A stretch of DNA of 64,000 bases from Chaenocephalus aceratus (taxonomy: Eukaryota; Chordata; Actinopteri; Perciformes; Channichthyidae): contig CM043791.1 in the NCBI GenBank assembly GCA_023974075.1, forward strand, positions 2,202,009 through 2,266,008, read 5' to 3'. A program made the position numbers and the translations under genes. Position 1 is the stretch's first letter. Each line of letters begins with the position of its first letter. Shown piece after piece: positions 46,574 through 57,400 of this stretch. The notes under the pieces were generated by a model. It was not told the origin of the DNA and made no database searches. It saw only the letters and a program-made list of their open reading frames with translations.

Positions 46574-48069
46574 CTAGTAGCTAGCACGTTAGTTAGCATT
46601 ACAGCCTTGTCATTTTTATTAGCCTTAATATGAAGTAATATTAAGTAACCTAAAATGTTAAACAGTAAGAGTAGCAGTCATATTTCGTGAACCCTTTGAA
46701 GAGTACTGTCACCGGTGTGATCATTCTATAATACACAATTTAAGCCCGGGGGAGAAATGCTAACGCTACATTAGCATCGCCGATCTTTTCTACTTCATGC
46801 TATCTGCACAAATGGTTGACATTAAACATTAAAAAGACCAGGCAGTTCAGAGAGAATCAAAGGAAGGCAGGCAGGCAGCTTTGCATGACATTCTTCTGGA
46901 CGTGTTTCATTGTGGTGATAGTGAGGGTAGTCAATCGTTTTGTTGACAAGACACTAGTGACTAGTGACTAGTGGCCATCTTGGTGACGTGTGTTGTTCTG
47001 CGAGACCAGAGATCTAGTTCATTGTGCATTTCACACAAACAAATGTGTTACTTCACAGTTTTACGACACTTTTTTTTTTTTTGACTTGCAAAATTATCTT
47101 TTAAATTGACAAACATCATATGTGTAATTCGTGGCTCAATTCAAACGGGATCGAAAGATAATCTTTCTCTCTCCATTGACTTCAATACATCATTTTTTCG
47201 AAATAAGGTCCCATGGAGCTCCACCGGAAGGGGAGGGACTTTGCCACTCTATTGTGTGTGAATGAGTTCCTCATTCGATGTAGTTAAAGATGAATAAACA
47301 GGAATGACAAAACCTATATTATCACTTTTATAATAGGCAGGCAGTCAGAGCAGATATAGCTTTAGTGAAAAGGAGTAAGGAAGCCATTCTTCCAACTGCG
47401 GTGTGTTCATGATCTTTGAGTGGAAACAATGTGTCGTATATAGCAGGGTTTAAATGATGATAGCTGCTTGCTCGTTTTGACCAGAAAGGTGTTTTTCCCA
47501 ATCTTGAACTTATCTTTCGACAAACAGTCAATGCAGCCAAAATGCATCGCAATGTTGAAGAAAGTAAAACATAATTGGTGTTCTCGGCCTGTGAATAGGA
47601 TTTGCATCCAATTGTGAAGGGTTGGTTATAATATGACAATAAACCCTTTGAATCTTGATTGTTTTTTTGTAGTTCTGCTGACTTTCCTGGTCTTTAGCCT
47701 CATTTCAGGACACATCTAGGACCTTTAAAATGAAATCACGATTTTGAGTGTGTTGCTCAGTCACAGTCTTGAGCGACCGTGCAGTGATGTGAGTAATGCA
47801 ACAGCCCAGTGACAGCTGTCAGCATAAATAATCAAAGCTCACACATATATTTAAACAACCTTAGTTTCTTATTGCCAAGGAAATATCAATGCTAACACCG
47901 GAGGAAACACAGACAAATAGTTTGATACTAGCATTGACATGTTGAATTTGACTTTGACAATCACGGGAGCATAGAAGCACCTGCAGCTTAGGCAGGATTT
48001 ACACTTTAGCTTTGTCTCCTTCCTCAAGATAGACCCCATGAAATCAGTCTTTAACTAGGGGATCACTCG

Positions 48070-48322
<253 letters not shown>

Positions 48323-48627
48323 CAGTAAGATAGAAGAGAGTGGCACATGTATTGGGACACCATATTGATTTGCACGGGTTGACACACTACTTATTTCTTT
48401 CTTTCGTTATTTCGATCTCTCTAACCCCCACTGCCCCCCCCCCTTCGGGGTCTCAGACCTAGCCATGTATGACAGATATGGTTGATTGTGGTTAGATCAG
48501 AGCAGATCATTGAGGTGAATGGCTTCTGTGAAACCTCTCATTCAGCTCAGAGTCAAGCTTTCAATAGAGCCCTGATATGGAAGAAATGGGGATCTCCTCC
48601 TGGCTGTTCCTTTATTCTTCAGCGTGT

Positions 48628-48787
<160 letters not shown>

Positions 48788-50066
48788 TTTGCTTGGGCTG
48801 CTGACTTTAGTCCATGTGAAATTATCAAACAAAGCTGAAATAGGAAGTGGAATGAATAGCACTCACACAGGGCACCATGACCATAATCTGGTGTGTGCAC
48901 GTGCATGTCCACGTGCACATTGCTGTCGTGCACAAGAATGGCTTCACACAGTTTTCAAGGATATGAAAAAAACATTATCCTTTTCTTTATGTGCAGTTCT
49001 GAATCCATCCTTTTGAATGTGTCTCCAATGATAATGGACACGATGCTCTTCTTGTTCTTTCAATGGTGGTTTTCTGTGAGACTGTCAGCTTCTTGTTACA
49101 TGAAAAAGTGTTTGTTTTTCTCAGAATGGATATATAAATGAGTCATTTCAGCTAATTGGATATCTGTACTGTGAACATACACATGAAGGTCTGCCCACAG
49201 CGTGCTTTATCCCCTGAAACCAACTCCTGCTCTGGAAACACTTGGAAACACTAAGGAGCATCAACAACATGACTCCCTGGCCAACTAACTTATGACCTGT
49301 TGATGAATAGTGTTTCATTGTTTCAATGTACTTATCATTAGATATTTGTAATGTTTCTTATATTTATATCTTGTTCCTAATGTTGTTTGATATTTCTCAA
49401 ACAGAATCGGCAGATTGAAAATTACAACATTTTATTGACAATAAACTAGTTCTTTATTGTTGAATAAAATGCTATTAAATCATAACTTGTATTATGATGA
49501 CATATATTTTAACAAGGAGAGCTACAATTCATAACAGCTATGGAACAGCTATTTTTCAGTGAAATGCTTTTTATGTTGTACATACAACTTTAACCATGTA
49601 CTACTTTGCCTCATTTGACCTGAACACAATCATCAAACCACCTCTTTGTTCACTCCACTTAATTTCACATATTTCTTCTTAACTTAAAAGTAAGAAGCCA
49701 TCTTTCTGACCCTCAACAGAAAGCAACCCTGCTGGAGAGGTGAAGATAGACTTTGATTTATTTCTGTTTCCTAGCGCAGAGCTCCCGCCAGTCACTTTAT
49801 ATGAGCAGTAGCTCCCTGACTGAGTTGGATCTGACTGGATTAGCTGTTTCCTGCCCCGACACAATGGAGTCCACCAGGAAACCAGATCAAACCACACACA
49901 AGCATATACATTTGAAGAGTGTGCATATCACATGTGCGTGTGTGTAGTTGTGTGTGTGCATGGAGGGAGCAAAGAGCCAGGCTAAAGGGCCGAAAGCCAA
50001 CAAAGAACAAGAAGAGAGAAGCTGCAGGAAGCTGACTAGTCACTTTATCCCTCTCTCTGCCTGCAG

Positions 50067-50103
50067 ACTTTCTTCCTTGATCCTCCCGATCAAGGAAGAA
50101 AGT
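50067..50103. repeat. Perfect 16-bp inverted repeat
   Basis: ACTTTCTTCCTTGATC (50067-50082) and its complement (50088-50103), 5-nt loop CTCCC. No flanking context that identifies an RNA gene. Confidence 0.92.
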
Positions 50104-50357
50104 TCAAGTTATTGAGCCAGGGATTATTTCCTGAGTTGGGGGGGGGGTCTAAAGGACGGTTCAGGTTTATAGAGCGCCATAGAAGCAGAGAGGTGATGAT
50201 TACCAATGATTAGATGAGATTGTCTATATGGACTAAACTGATCTCGTAACTCTTGAAATGCTTACACCAGTTGTACAGTCAAAGACAAAACACAGAGGAA
50301 ACCGTTGTATGGAAAAATTAAATAAATAAATACATAAATAATTCAATAATTAAATAA

Positions 50358-50360
<3 letters not shown>

Positions 50361-50390
<30 letters not shown>
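50361..50390. repeat. (TA)n microsatellite
   Basis: About 14 TA units within an AAATAAATA-rich segment. Confidence 0.95.
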
Positions 50391-50394
<4 letters not shown>

Positions 50395-50475
50395 TGCCTA
50401 TGAAATAAATAAATAAGGTTATGAAATACATTCTGAAATAAATAAGGCAATAAATATATATAAATGTACATTTAA

Positions 50476-50749
50476 AGGTGGGGTAGGTACGTTTGAGAAA
50501 CCGGCTCGAGATACACTTTTTGTTATATTCCATGGAATGCTCTTAACATCCCGATAGCAATGAATATCTGAAGTGCTTTGCCAAAAAATCCATAAATAAA
50601 CGTCATCTGTGGAAGCTGTAGTGCTGTAAAGAGCACGACCAATCATCTGAGCCGGCCCGGCTAAAGTAACTGGATGGCCTACCTGCCTGTCAGCCTTCCA
50701 TCTGTGCACAAACTTATCTCGTGCCCTCATTGGTCATGTGCGCGTTCGT
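50476..50749 (+). mobile_element. TTAA-target MITE, copy 3 (3' truncated)
   Basis: TTAA (50472-50475), then AGGTGGGGTAGGTACGTTTG and sequence collinear with 2401-2675 (CGGCTCGAGATACACTTTTT, CATTGGTCATGTGCGCGTTC). It stops abruptly at about 50749 where the GAGGAGGGGCTC section of copy 1 should follow. Confidence 0.85.
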
Positions 50750-51304
50750 ACGGAGCCCTGGAGGGTTCATAGAGAGAAAAATAAATAAAACGTGGCCACG
50801 TTTTACTTTCTCGTTCGCACGAGATACCTTCTCGTGGAAACGCTTTATTAACTTGTGCGCACGAGTTAATAAAGCGTGCGCACGAGTGGAGCTGAGCACA
50901 AACACACACACACATCATGCGCCCCGTTGACAGGACATCTCCTTCATAAAACGAGGGGGAATACTCTGGTAGTTCGATGTGTGTAGAGATGTGTGTGGTT
51001 AAACCTCTATGGGTTAAACGTAGCAGCCTCGATCTCTATTCAGCTGTTCTAATGAAGGGAAACACAGTGACGTAACCAGTAAAAGGCCCAGCTCTTTGCA
51101 GCTGGTCCTGCTCTTCTCAGATTCTGCTGAGTTACACGTTACTGTCTCCAGTGCCCTGTACGACGAAGCCAGTTCAACAGAGCCTGGATATGTTTGAGTT
51201 ACCCGGCTTAACTAACCCTAACAAACGCGATGTCGCTAAGCGGTCCTACGACGCTGGTTATCAACTCAGTAAATCAACCAGGGTTTCTCTGTCTCAATAG
51301 CTCT
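50750..51304. other. Intergenic DNA with two palindromes
   Basis: Perfect palindrome AAAACGTGGCCACGTTTT (50787-50804) and an inverted repeat 50841-50876 (arms CGCTTTATTAACT, core GTGCGCAC), with repeated CGCACGAG. No gene seen. Confidence 0.6.
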
Positions 51305-51441
51305 TGTTATATCTCTCACAGGCTCCGCCCTCTACTGGACTCTATGGGTACTATCTTACCCCGCAAGCATTCTTCCACTGAGACTTCTATAGACGTAGCC
51401 GGCCCTGGGCGGACCTACCTGAATGCGCGCGCATCACACCG

Positions 51442-51449
51442 TATAAAAG
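51442..51449 (+). promoter_or_regulatory. TATA box of DIRS copy 2
   Basis: TATAAAAG, 96 bp upstream of the ORF1 ATG at 51538, as in copy 1. Confidence 0.55.
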
Positions 51450-51537
51450 GAGGCCTCGCCTCCTGACTATCATCCTTTTCTCTTCAGCAAGCGGAAGTGT
51501 TTTCACGGAGCTTAGAAAGACAAAAATATTAAGAGTA

Positions 51538-52790
51538 ATGGAGTCAGTTCTTGACCACAGGACCTGCCCGAAGTGTCCAAACCTGATCGCGGGAGCGGAT
51601 CCACACCCCTGCTGTTTTTTGTGTATGGGGCCTAACCACGCTGTGAGCGGTAAGGGCCCGACGCCGGCATGCTCAGCATGCCAGATGCTTCCTCGGCTCA
51701 CGCGTGAGCATCGTGGGCAGCATTTCTTGTCAGCAGAGGCTCTGCAGGAGGAGGTGGAGGATTCTGATCTCGACGTCGTCGAGATGGGCGAGTCAGGAGA
51801 GGAGGAAGTGCCGTTCCGATTCTCCCTTCCGTGGGGCCAGACAACCCCGATTCCGGAGGAGGAGGATGAGGACGCCTCGGTGTCGGGAGGTCCGACTCAC
51901 AGGTCTGCACGTTTGGATTTCCCAGCGGTGATGACCCTGGCAGCGGAGCGCGTAGGCCTACCGCTCCCACCACCGCTGCCACCGAGGCCTATAAGCCGCC
52001 TGAGACAGGGGTTTTACGGCCCGGTACATCCAGCGCAACCGACCTTCGTCGCTGCCTGATATATGGCGGTGTGTGGAGGCGACATGGCAGCAGCCATTCA
52101 AGACGAAGGCCCCAGTAGCCGCTATGGCAGGCATCATCAAGGTGGAGGGCTGCTCGGACACAGCGTGTGCGGGGGTGCCCCCCCTTGATGAGAGCCTGGA
52201 GGCCCATCTGCTTCCGCGGGCGGCTGGTTGGGCGGAGGGTAAGCCACCCCTGCCCCCGCTGCCCCGGGACCGAGACACTCTGGAATATCTGGACAAGATG
52301 TTCAAGCTCGGTACGCAGATGGCGGCTGCAGCAAATAATCTCGGCGTGTTGGGCGTCTCCCTGATCACCCCTCAGGCAGCCGCCCCCACCCTCCTGTCAC
52401 AAGATGGGAGCGATTATCCGGACCGCGCTATAGGTCAGATGAATAATCTGATTCATGGTGTGGCCGCTGCAGCAGGGCGGGTGATTTCCTTGGCCACAGT
52501 GGCGTCTCGTCACGTGTGGTTGGGACTCACTGCCCTATCTAGAAAAGACCGAGAAGATCTCCTCGGAGCCCCCGTGTCCACGGAGGGGCTCTTTGGGTCA
52601 ATCTCCTAGCTTCAGCCGGCTGGAGGAGGAAAAGGGTCCAGCTTAGCAGGATGCTACCGCTGGCCCCGCCTCTGGCCCCGCTACGCGCTCCTCCACGCGT
52701 TTCCATGCAGGCGAGGGAGCGCAGTGCGACAGTGAAGCGGAGGGAGAGGCGCCGGCACGGGGGTCCCGTAGCTGCGGCGCCCTCCACCTC
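51538..52790 (+). pseudogene. DIRS ORF1 (gag-like), broken copy
   Basis: The same start and Cys/His-rich N terminus as 12618-14006. An 8-bp deletion near 52050 shifts the frame and ends the first frame at 52059. The reading resumes at about 52073 (ATWQQPFKTKAP) and runs to a stop at 52609, created by a second deletion of about 11 bp. An extra A follows near 52631. The C-terminal segment of copy 1 (after the RRERRRHGG block) is replaced by unrelated sequence from about 52790. Not translatable as one protein. Confidence 0.85.
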
Positions 52791-54440
52791 CCTATTCGAT
52801 GCACAGATTCCTTTGAAAAAATTTAAAAATAAAGAAAAAGTTGATCTGTATCCAAGTCTAAGTGTCCTTTGTTTCCACAATGCTACACTTACACATGATG
52901 TCTGTACAGATTCCCCACTCGCCGCCCCAGCCATAGCTCCTGTAAGGGAGGAGGGTAGTGGGAGTGCGCAGATGAGAGTGATGAAACGTAAACAAAGCTA
53001 TCGTAATGTTATACGGGTACTGTTGCGAGGTGGGGGTGTTTACAACCCAACTCCTCACCGCGTGTTGTTTTGACGAGTCCTGCTTGAAATCATAACAGGG
53101 AAGGAATTAGAAGACACCAGGATACCAGTTAAACAATAATCCGTTTTAATTAAACAAAGTAGTAATAATGCAATACGATATAATATAATACATTACTTAT
53201 ACAATTCAAAGAGTCATATAAGCAATGTGTGGAGTACTCCCGCCCTTATTCACGCACTGCGGACATCCTATCGTCTTGTCAGCGCATGAAGAAGAGAGCC
53301 AACCACCAGAAAAACATTTCCCTAATACAAAGAAGGGGTGTCGTTTCATTGGGGAGATACCAAAACGCTATCTCACAGGGAAATCAGTGCCTGGCAGCTT
53401 TGAAAGCCACAGGTGTTGGGAAGGCACCTCATTAAAACTCAAGGAAAATGTCCCTCCCATTTGTAAAACATATCGATGGTTTACCCCAGAAAACATTATC
53501 AGGGATAATCTTTACACTCCAAACAGAAATCACCCTTAATTCTGCATCTTCCTTCTTCACAAATAGCTTAAAACACTCTTTTGATAAACAGGTAAACAGT
53601 CAAAGAAAAAACTATTGTGCTCATCTATTTCTAACAAAAAAGGGAACATTGTTTCAGAAATCTATAAAAATCTATAACCTCTCTATATTGGAGAGGAAAA
53701 ATGTACCTTTTGTTCCTTCAACTATTAACACACAGGAATGTATAAACTCACACATATACTTATTCAAGATACATAGATTTCCTTAAAACCTGGCCTGCCA
53801 GAGATCTCAAACAGAATTTCCTCTCCCCTGGCCCACTCACCCTGTGCTGCATACCTCGACCTCCCCCACTGCAATAAAACTTATTTTTTACAGCCCTTTG
53901 TCTCTCGCCATTTTAGTCCTCACATTTATGAAAGGATCAAAACAGAGAAATCACTATAAAACACAAACACAGGTATTGCTTGAACAGTATTCACTTAACT
54001 GCTACCATTTGATAATTACCAGGGAACTCAACAGACCTCTTTTAATGTCTGGAAATTGCAACAAGACTTTCTGCCCTTTTACATGTATCACAGTTCTTTG
54101 GTACAATATCTCACATTAATTTCCACAATTCCCTCTTTTGCACTCTTAAAAAAGAGTGCAACTTACACAAGGCACTTGAAACATAACTATTGTCGCTCCT
54201 CTCAACATTATATCTAGAGCCCTTTAAACATTTGAAAACAGTCCTTCATAGCAATTTCTTATGGCAGAATGAGAGGGAGACCAAAAAATGTCAAAAAACT
54301 GAGTCCCCATACTCGTCCTCTCCCTCCGAGACATAGGCCAACAGAGGCATTTGATACGGGGGGGAGAAGCATCTTTTCCTTCAATGGTGGAACGGATTAG
54401 TCCGACACATAATGAGCGGATGTACGGCACACCACAACAC

Positions 54441-54929
54441 CCACAGGTTAGTCTTTGTCCATGGATACAACTCGAATGGTTTCATCAGACCCCTCTGAGG
54501 GCAGGATGGGCCGGTTACACGCAGCACATTTAGGCGCCAGGACCCTGTGGTAGTCTTTCAGACAGTAGATTGTATTCTCAGTGTCCACAGTGAAGGGCAC
54601 TCCGTCCAGGCTCTCACTGCAGATGACGCAGCGGAAACAACCGGGGCGGTAAGACTTCCCCAGGGCCTGCAGGCCTGCATGTCCATGATCAGATGTCCAC
54701 ATGCGTTGCACTTGTCTGCAGACTGCTGGAACCCAGAGTACAGAAAGTCCTCTTCACAGAAAGCCCTTCCTGCGTCATAGTAGAACGCCTTCCCTCTCAG
54801 CCTTCGACTACAGGCGCTGCAGGTGAAGCAGCTGTCACGGTAGAGACTGCCCATAGCTTGGCAGGCCTGGCTGGCTCCATACACCGTCTTGTTGCACTTA
54901 ACACACACTCCTGTTTCAGCGGAGAGTGG
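54441..54929 (-). pseudogene. LIM-domain gene copy (Ajuba/LIMD1/WTIP family), frameshifted
   Basis: In animals these proteins are adaptor/corepressors acting at cell junctions, P-bodies and in Hippo signalling through three C-terminal LIM domains. Here LIM1 (VCVKCNKTVYGASQACQAMG through [17 protein letters not shown]), LIM2 ([28 protein letters not shown]) and the start of LIM3 ([20 protein letters not shown]) follow one another without introns. The frame shifts between LIM1 and LIM2 near 54680 (after HLIMDM). The zinc-binding His is Arg in both domains (LYRDSCF, SYRPGCF). The frame ends in TAA right after VSMDKD. The absence of introns suggests a retrocopy; the missing ligands and frameshift mean no normal LIM function. 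Which of the three paralogues is the parent cannot be decided. Confidence 0.8.
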
Positions 54930-55070
54930 AGTCCCCTGTGTCGTCCTGGCTTGCCATGTCTTTGTCCCCTCTGATCCGCTGACGGCGGCTTCTGGGCTGC
55001 CTGCTTGAGAGATGTCTTCCTTCTCCTCCGGCTTGCTGATGGCGGCTTCCGAGTCGATGCTGAATAGATG

Positions 55071-55259
55071 TCCTTTCGATCTTCCTTCTCCGGTCCGATG
55101 ATGATGCCTCCCGGGACGACTGCTGGATGGATGTCCTCCCGATCCTCCTTCCCCGGTCCGATGATGATGCCTCCTGGGACGACTGCTGGATGGATGTCCT
55201 CTCGATCCTCCTTCTCCGCTCCGATGATGATGCCTCCTGGGACGACTGCTGGATGGATG
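55071..55259 (-). repeat. 63-bp tandem repeat, three units
   Basis: Each unit contains GATGATGATGCCTCC and GGGACGACTGCTGGATGGA on the plus strand. On the minus strand one frame reads EDIHPAVVPGGIIIG-type 21-residue units. It lies just upstream of the LIM copy but not in its frame. Confidence 0.93.
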
Positions 55260-56939
55260 TCCTCTGGGTCACTCGGTCGGGGCCGGAGAGCCTGGGGTTG
55301 ACAGTCAGCCTCCTGCGTCTCGGGTCCCCCTTTTGGCGTCAACACCCTGTGTGGAGAAATCTGATACAAATCCCTCAAGCCTACGCTCCGGGCTCTGGGG
55401 CCCTCGGCTGTTTGACCCACCAGTGCGTGGCCACTTGGAGCCTGTTGGTGGGGTGTCTTAAAACAACAGACGTCTGTGCACAGGTTTTCTAAATTAATTG
55501 TGCAGCTTCAGAATCTTAATACTTGGACTGTGCCCACTAAATAAGAACCCCAACATCTTTAGGTAAACTAAATAACATATTTCAATAGCTCTGAATTTCT
55601 GACAAGCATCTGTATTTATTTTTAAATGAAATCCCTGAGATCCCATTAAAAATCTAAATATGATTTGAACTGCTAATGTTTCTGGTATGGAAACACACTA
55701 ATCTTATGGATTCAAAAACAACCAAAATCACAATACTACCAAAGTGAATGACTTCCTGGTGATACTGCTTCTATCCGTCAGTGCTTAGATATTATCCCAC
55801 TGAAAAAATGAATACAGAATTCCAACAAACTGTCATCAAATGTCTTTCTATTATAAATGTAGATGAAATGTATATCCCCATAATGACCTAAACAATAAAG
55901 TCTATGGCTTTTACTTCTTTACCAGGCTAGTTACATGATGTTGTCTAAATTACATTCTATCTCATTACATTACTATGTTTTAGCTTAACTGTAAATATGT
56001 TCTTTCTACATTTCAAACCTCAGTTACTTTAATACTTGTTGATTGAAACATTAGTTGACACATTACTCACAGGTCAGGTTCTTCAGTATTCCATTCTGGA
56101 CTTACATCTCTCACAGCAGCCCCTTGGCCACTGATTCTTTATCTGAGTTACCTGCTATAATTCAATCAATATTAGAGACATGTCAACATTCATCAAACAG
56201 TGTGTTATCCCCAAATATGGAGCAGGTCAATTCTAAAATTGTCAATCAATGGTCAGATTGAACATCCGAGTTGGGCCAGCCGGTTCCTTTCAGTCCCTAA
56301 ATGAAAAATGTACATTGTAAAGTTTACACTCCCCCTTTTTTACACATTATCTCATGTGTAAACAAAATCCTGTATGGGAAGAAAACCTTCAGGTCATAAT
56401 GGATTATAAGACAATACCAAACATTTTTCCCAAATGTACATCCATTATTTCCACAGTAAACACTTCAGTGAAATGAAGTGTTTCTCTCCATCTTTCAGTC
56501 CTAAAAGAAACAGAATCTTCAAATGTCATAGTTTGAGTTTCACATTCTGCAAACCGCCACCTCCTGTGGGAGTGAAATATCAAGTAGGTTAGAAACGGTT
56601 TCCCCTTTTGTGCAATGTTAGGAAACCTCTCATTTCCCACATTATTATCACACAGAAATAATGTGTTAGTCCAAAACATGCTTGATTAGTCATTGTTTTA
56701 AATCATGCAGTTGCACTGATCAGATGCAGACATACACACACTCACACTCACACTGTCAGGTTGTAAAGTCAGGTCTGGTCAGGTTCACCCCAGAGTCAGT
56801 CATTGAGAGTGCCTTCCCAAGTTACCCTGTCGGTCAGGGTCAAAGGTCAGTTGGTCTCAGTGTTTTTGGCCATGTGTTGTGCTCTGCAGAGACTCCGATG
56901 TTCCAGCACAGGCCAGCATCCTCCGTCTATAAAAATCTG

Positions 56940-57400
56940 TATATATGGAGCGCCATCATTTATTAATTTATCTTCAATTCTGGTGCACTTAAAGAACAAT
57001 GTTACCCTCTTTAACAGTGCGTGGAACCCTGGGTGTCCTGAACATGTAACAATCACTCCTTCCTTTATCAAGGACCTAAAAACAGAAGTAATTTCATCAA
57101 TGGTTTGTAGCTGAACTTAGGAATCATCCCTCATGGTAGGTATGTTTTTACTTTTTAACATCTCTAAATGTCAGTTAATTACCAACTAAATGAATGTCCA
57201 TTAGGAGGTGGTGCCGCTAGTCCTCTAAACTCATAATCTGGTGCTGTGCGCTTCCTGTGAAGCTGCAAGTAAGATTTTAAAACCACTGCAGGGTGGGTCG
57301 AGCGACCCCTCCGCCCTATTGGTCGTCAATAATATGCACCCTTACTGGGTGATTGAAGGCCCCACATTATTTCCCATTTCAGCATCAGCCCTCTTTACTC
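56940..57400 (-). repeat. Dispersed repeat, copy B (uninterrupted)
   Basis: Reverse-strand counterpart of 20080-20245 plus 22823-23110. A minus-strand frame (57071-56847) reads IKEGVIVTCSGHPGFHAL and IQIFIDGGCWPVLEH; I recognise no family. Copy A has the same IVTC segment but with stops. Confidence 0.7.

Larger units (their letters stand above)
45926..47249 (+). mobile_element. Long-TIR DNA transposon with THAP exon
   Basis: Terminal inverted repeats of roughly 190 bp (45928-46120 and 47055-47249) share CCATGGGACCTTATTTCG, CAATGGAGAGAG and GACAAACATCATATGTGTAA. Outer ends GAGTGGCGAAGTC and GACTTTGCCACTC. The target duplication is short and contains TA (TA, CTA or TAT). It carries a THAP-domain exon interrupted by a solo LTR, and a 17-bp perfect hairpin (46214-46254). 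Superfamily not determined; THAP suggests a P- or Kolobok-related transposase. Confidence 0.8.
45057..47251. mobile_element. hAT element split at its 3' end by a THAP-bearing element
   Basis: The body is 45057-45925, starting TAGGAGTGTAACGG and ending CCGTTACACCCCTA. The octamer before it, TTGTGTGT (45049-45056), is not found right after that end. It reappears exactly at 47252-47259, beyond the next element, so the second transposon inserted at the last bases of this hAT. Interior: CACGGTTCGG repeats and a 14-bp tandem array (45793-45893). Non-coding. Confidence 0.85.

Noticed and set aside
53021..54130. Candidate 1.1-kb LTR (minus strand TGTGGAAATTAATG to CGCAACA, after a purine-rich tract near 54140)
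   Set aside because: No second copy of this sequence exists at the other end of the insertion, so LTR status cannot be supported.
54441..55420. Functional LIM-domain gene on the minus strand
   Set aside because: Frameshift between LIM1 and LIM2, both His ligands replaced, LIM3 cut off by a stop, and location inside a mobile insertion.
54797..55420. 207-residue minus-strand ORF upstream of and overlapping the LIM copy
   Set aside because: It is not in the LIM frame, is dominated by the 63-bp repeat, and reads through LIM1 in the wrong frame.
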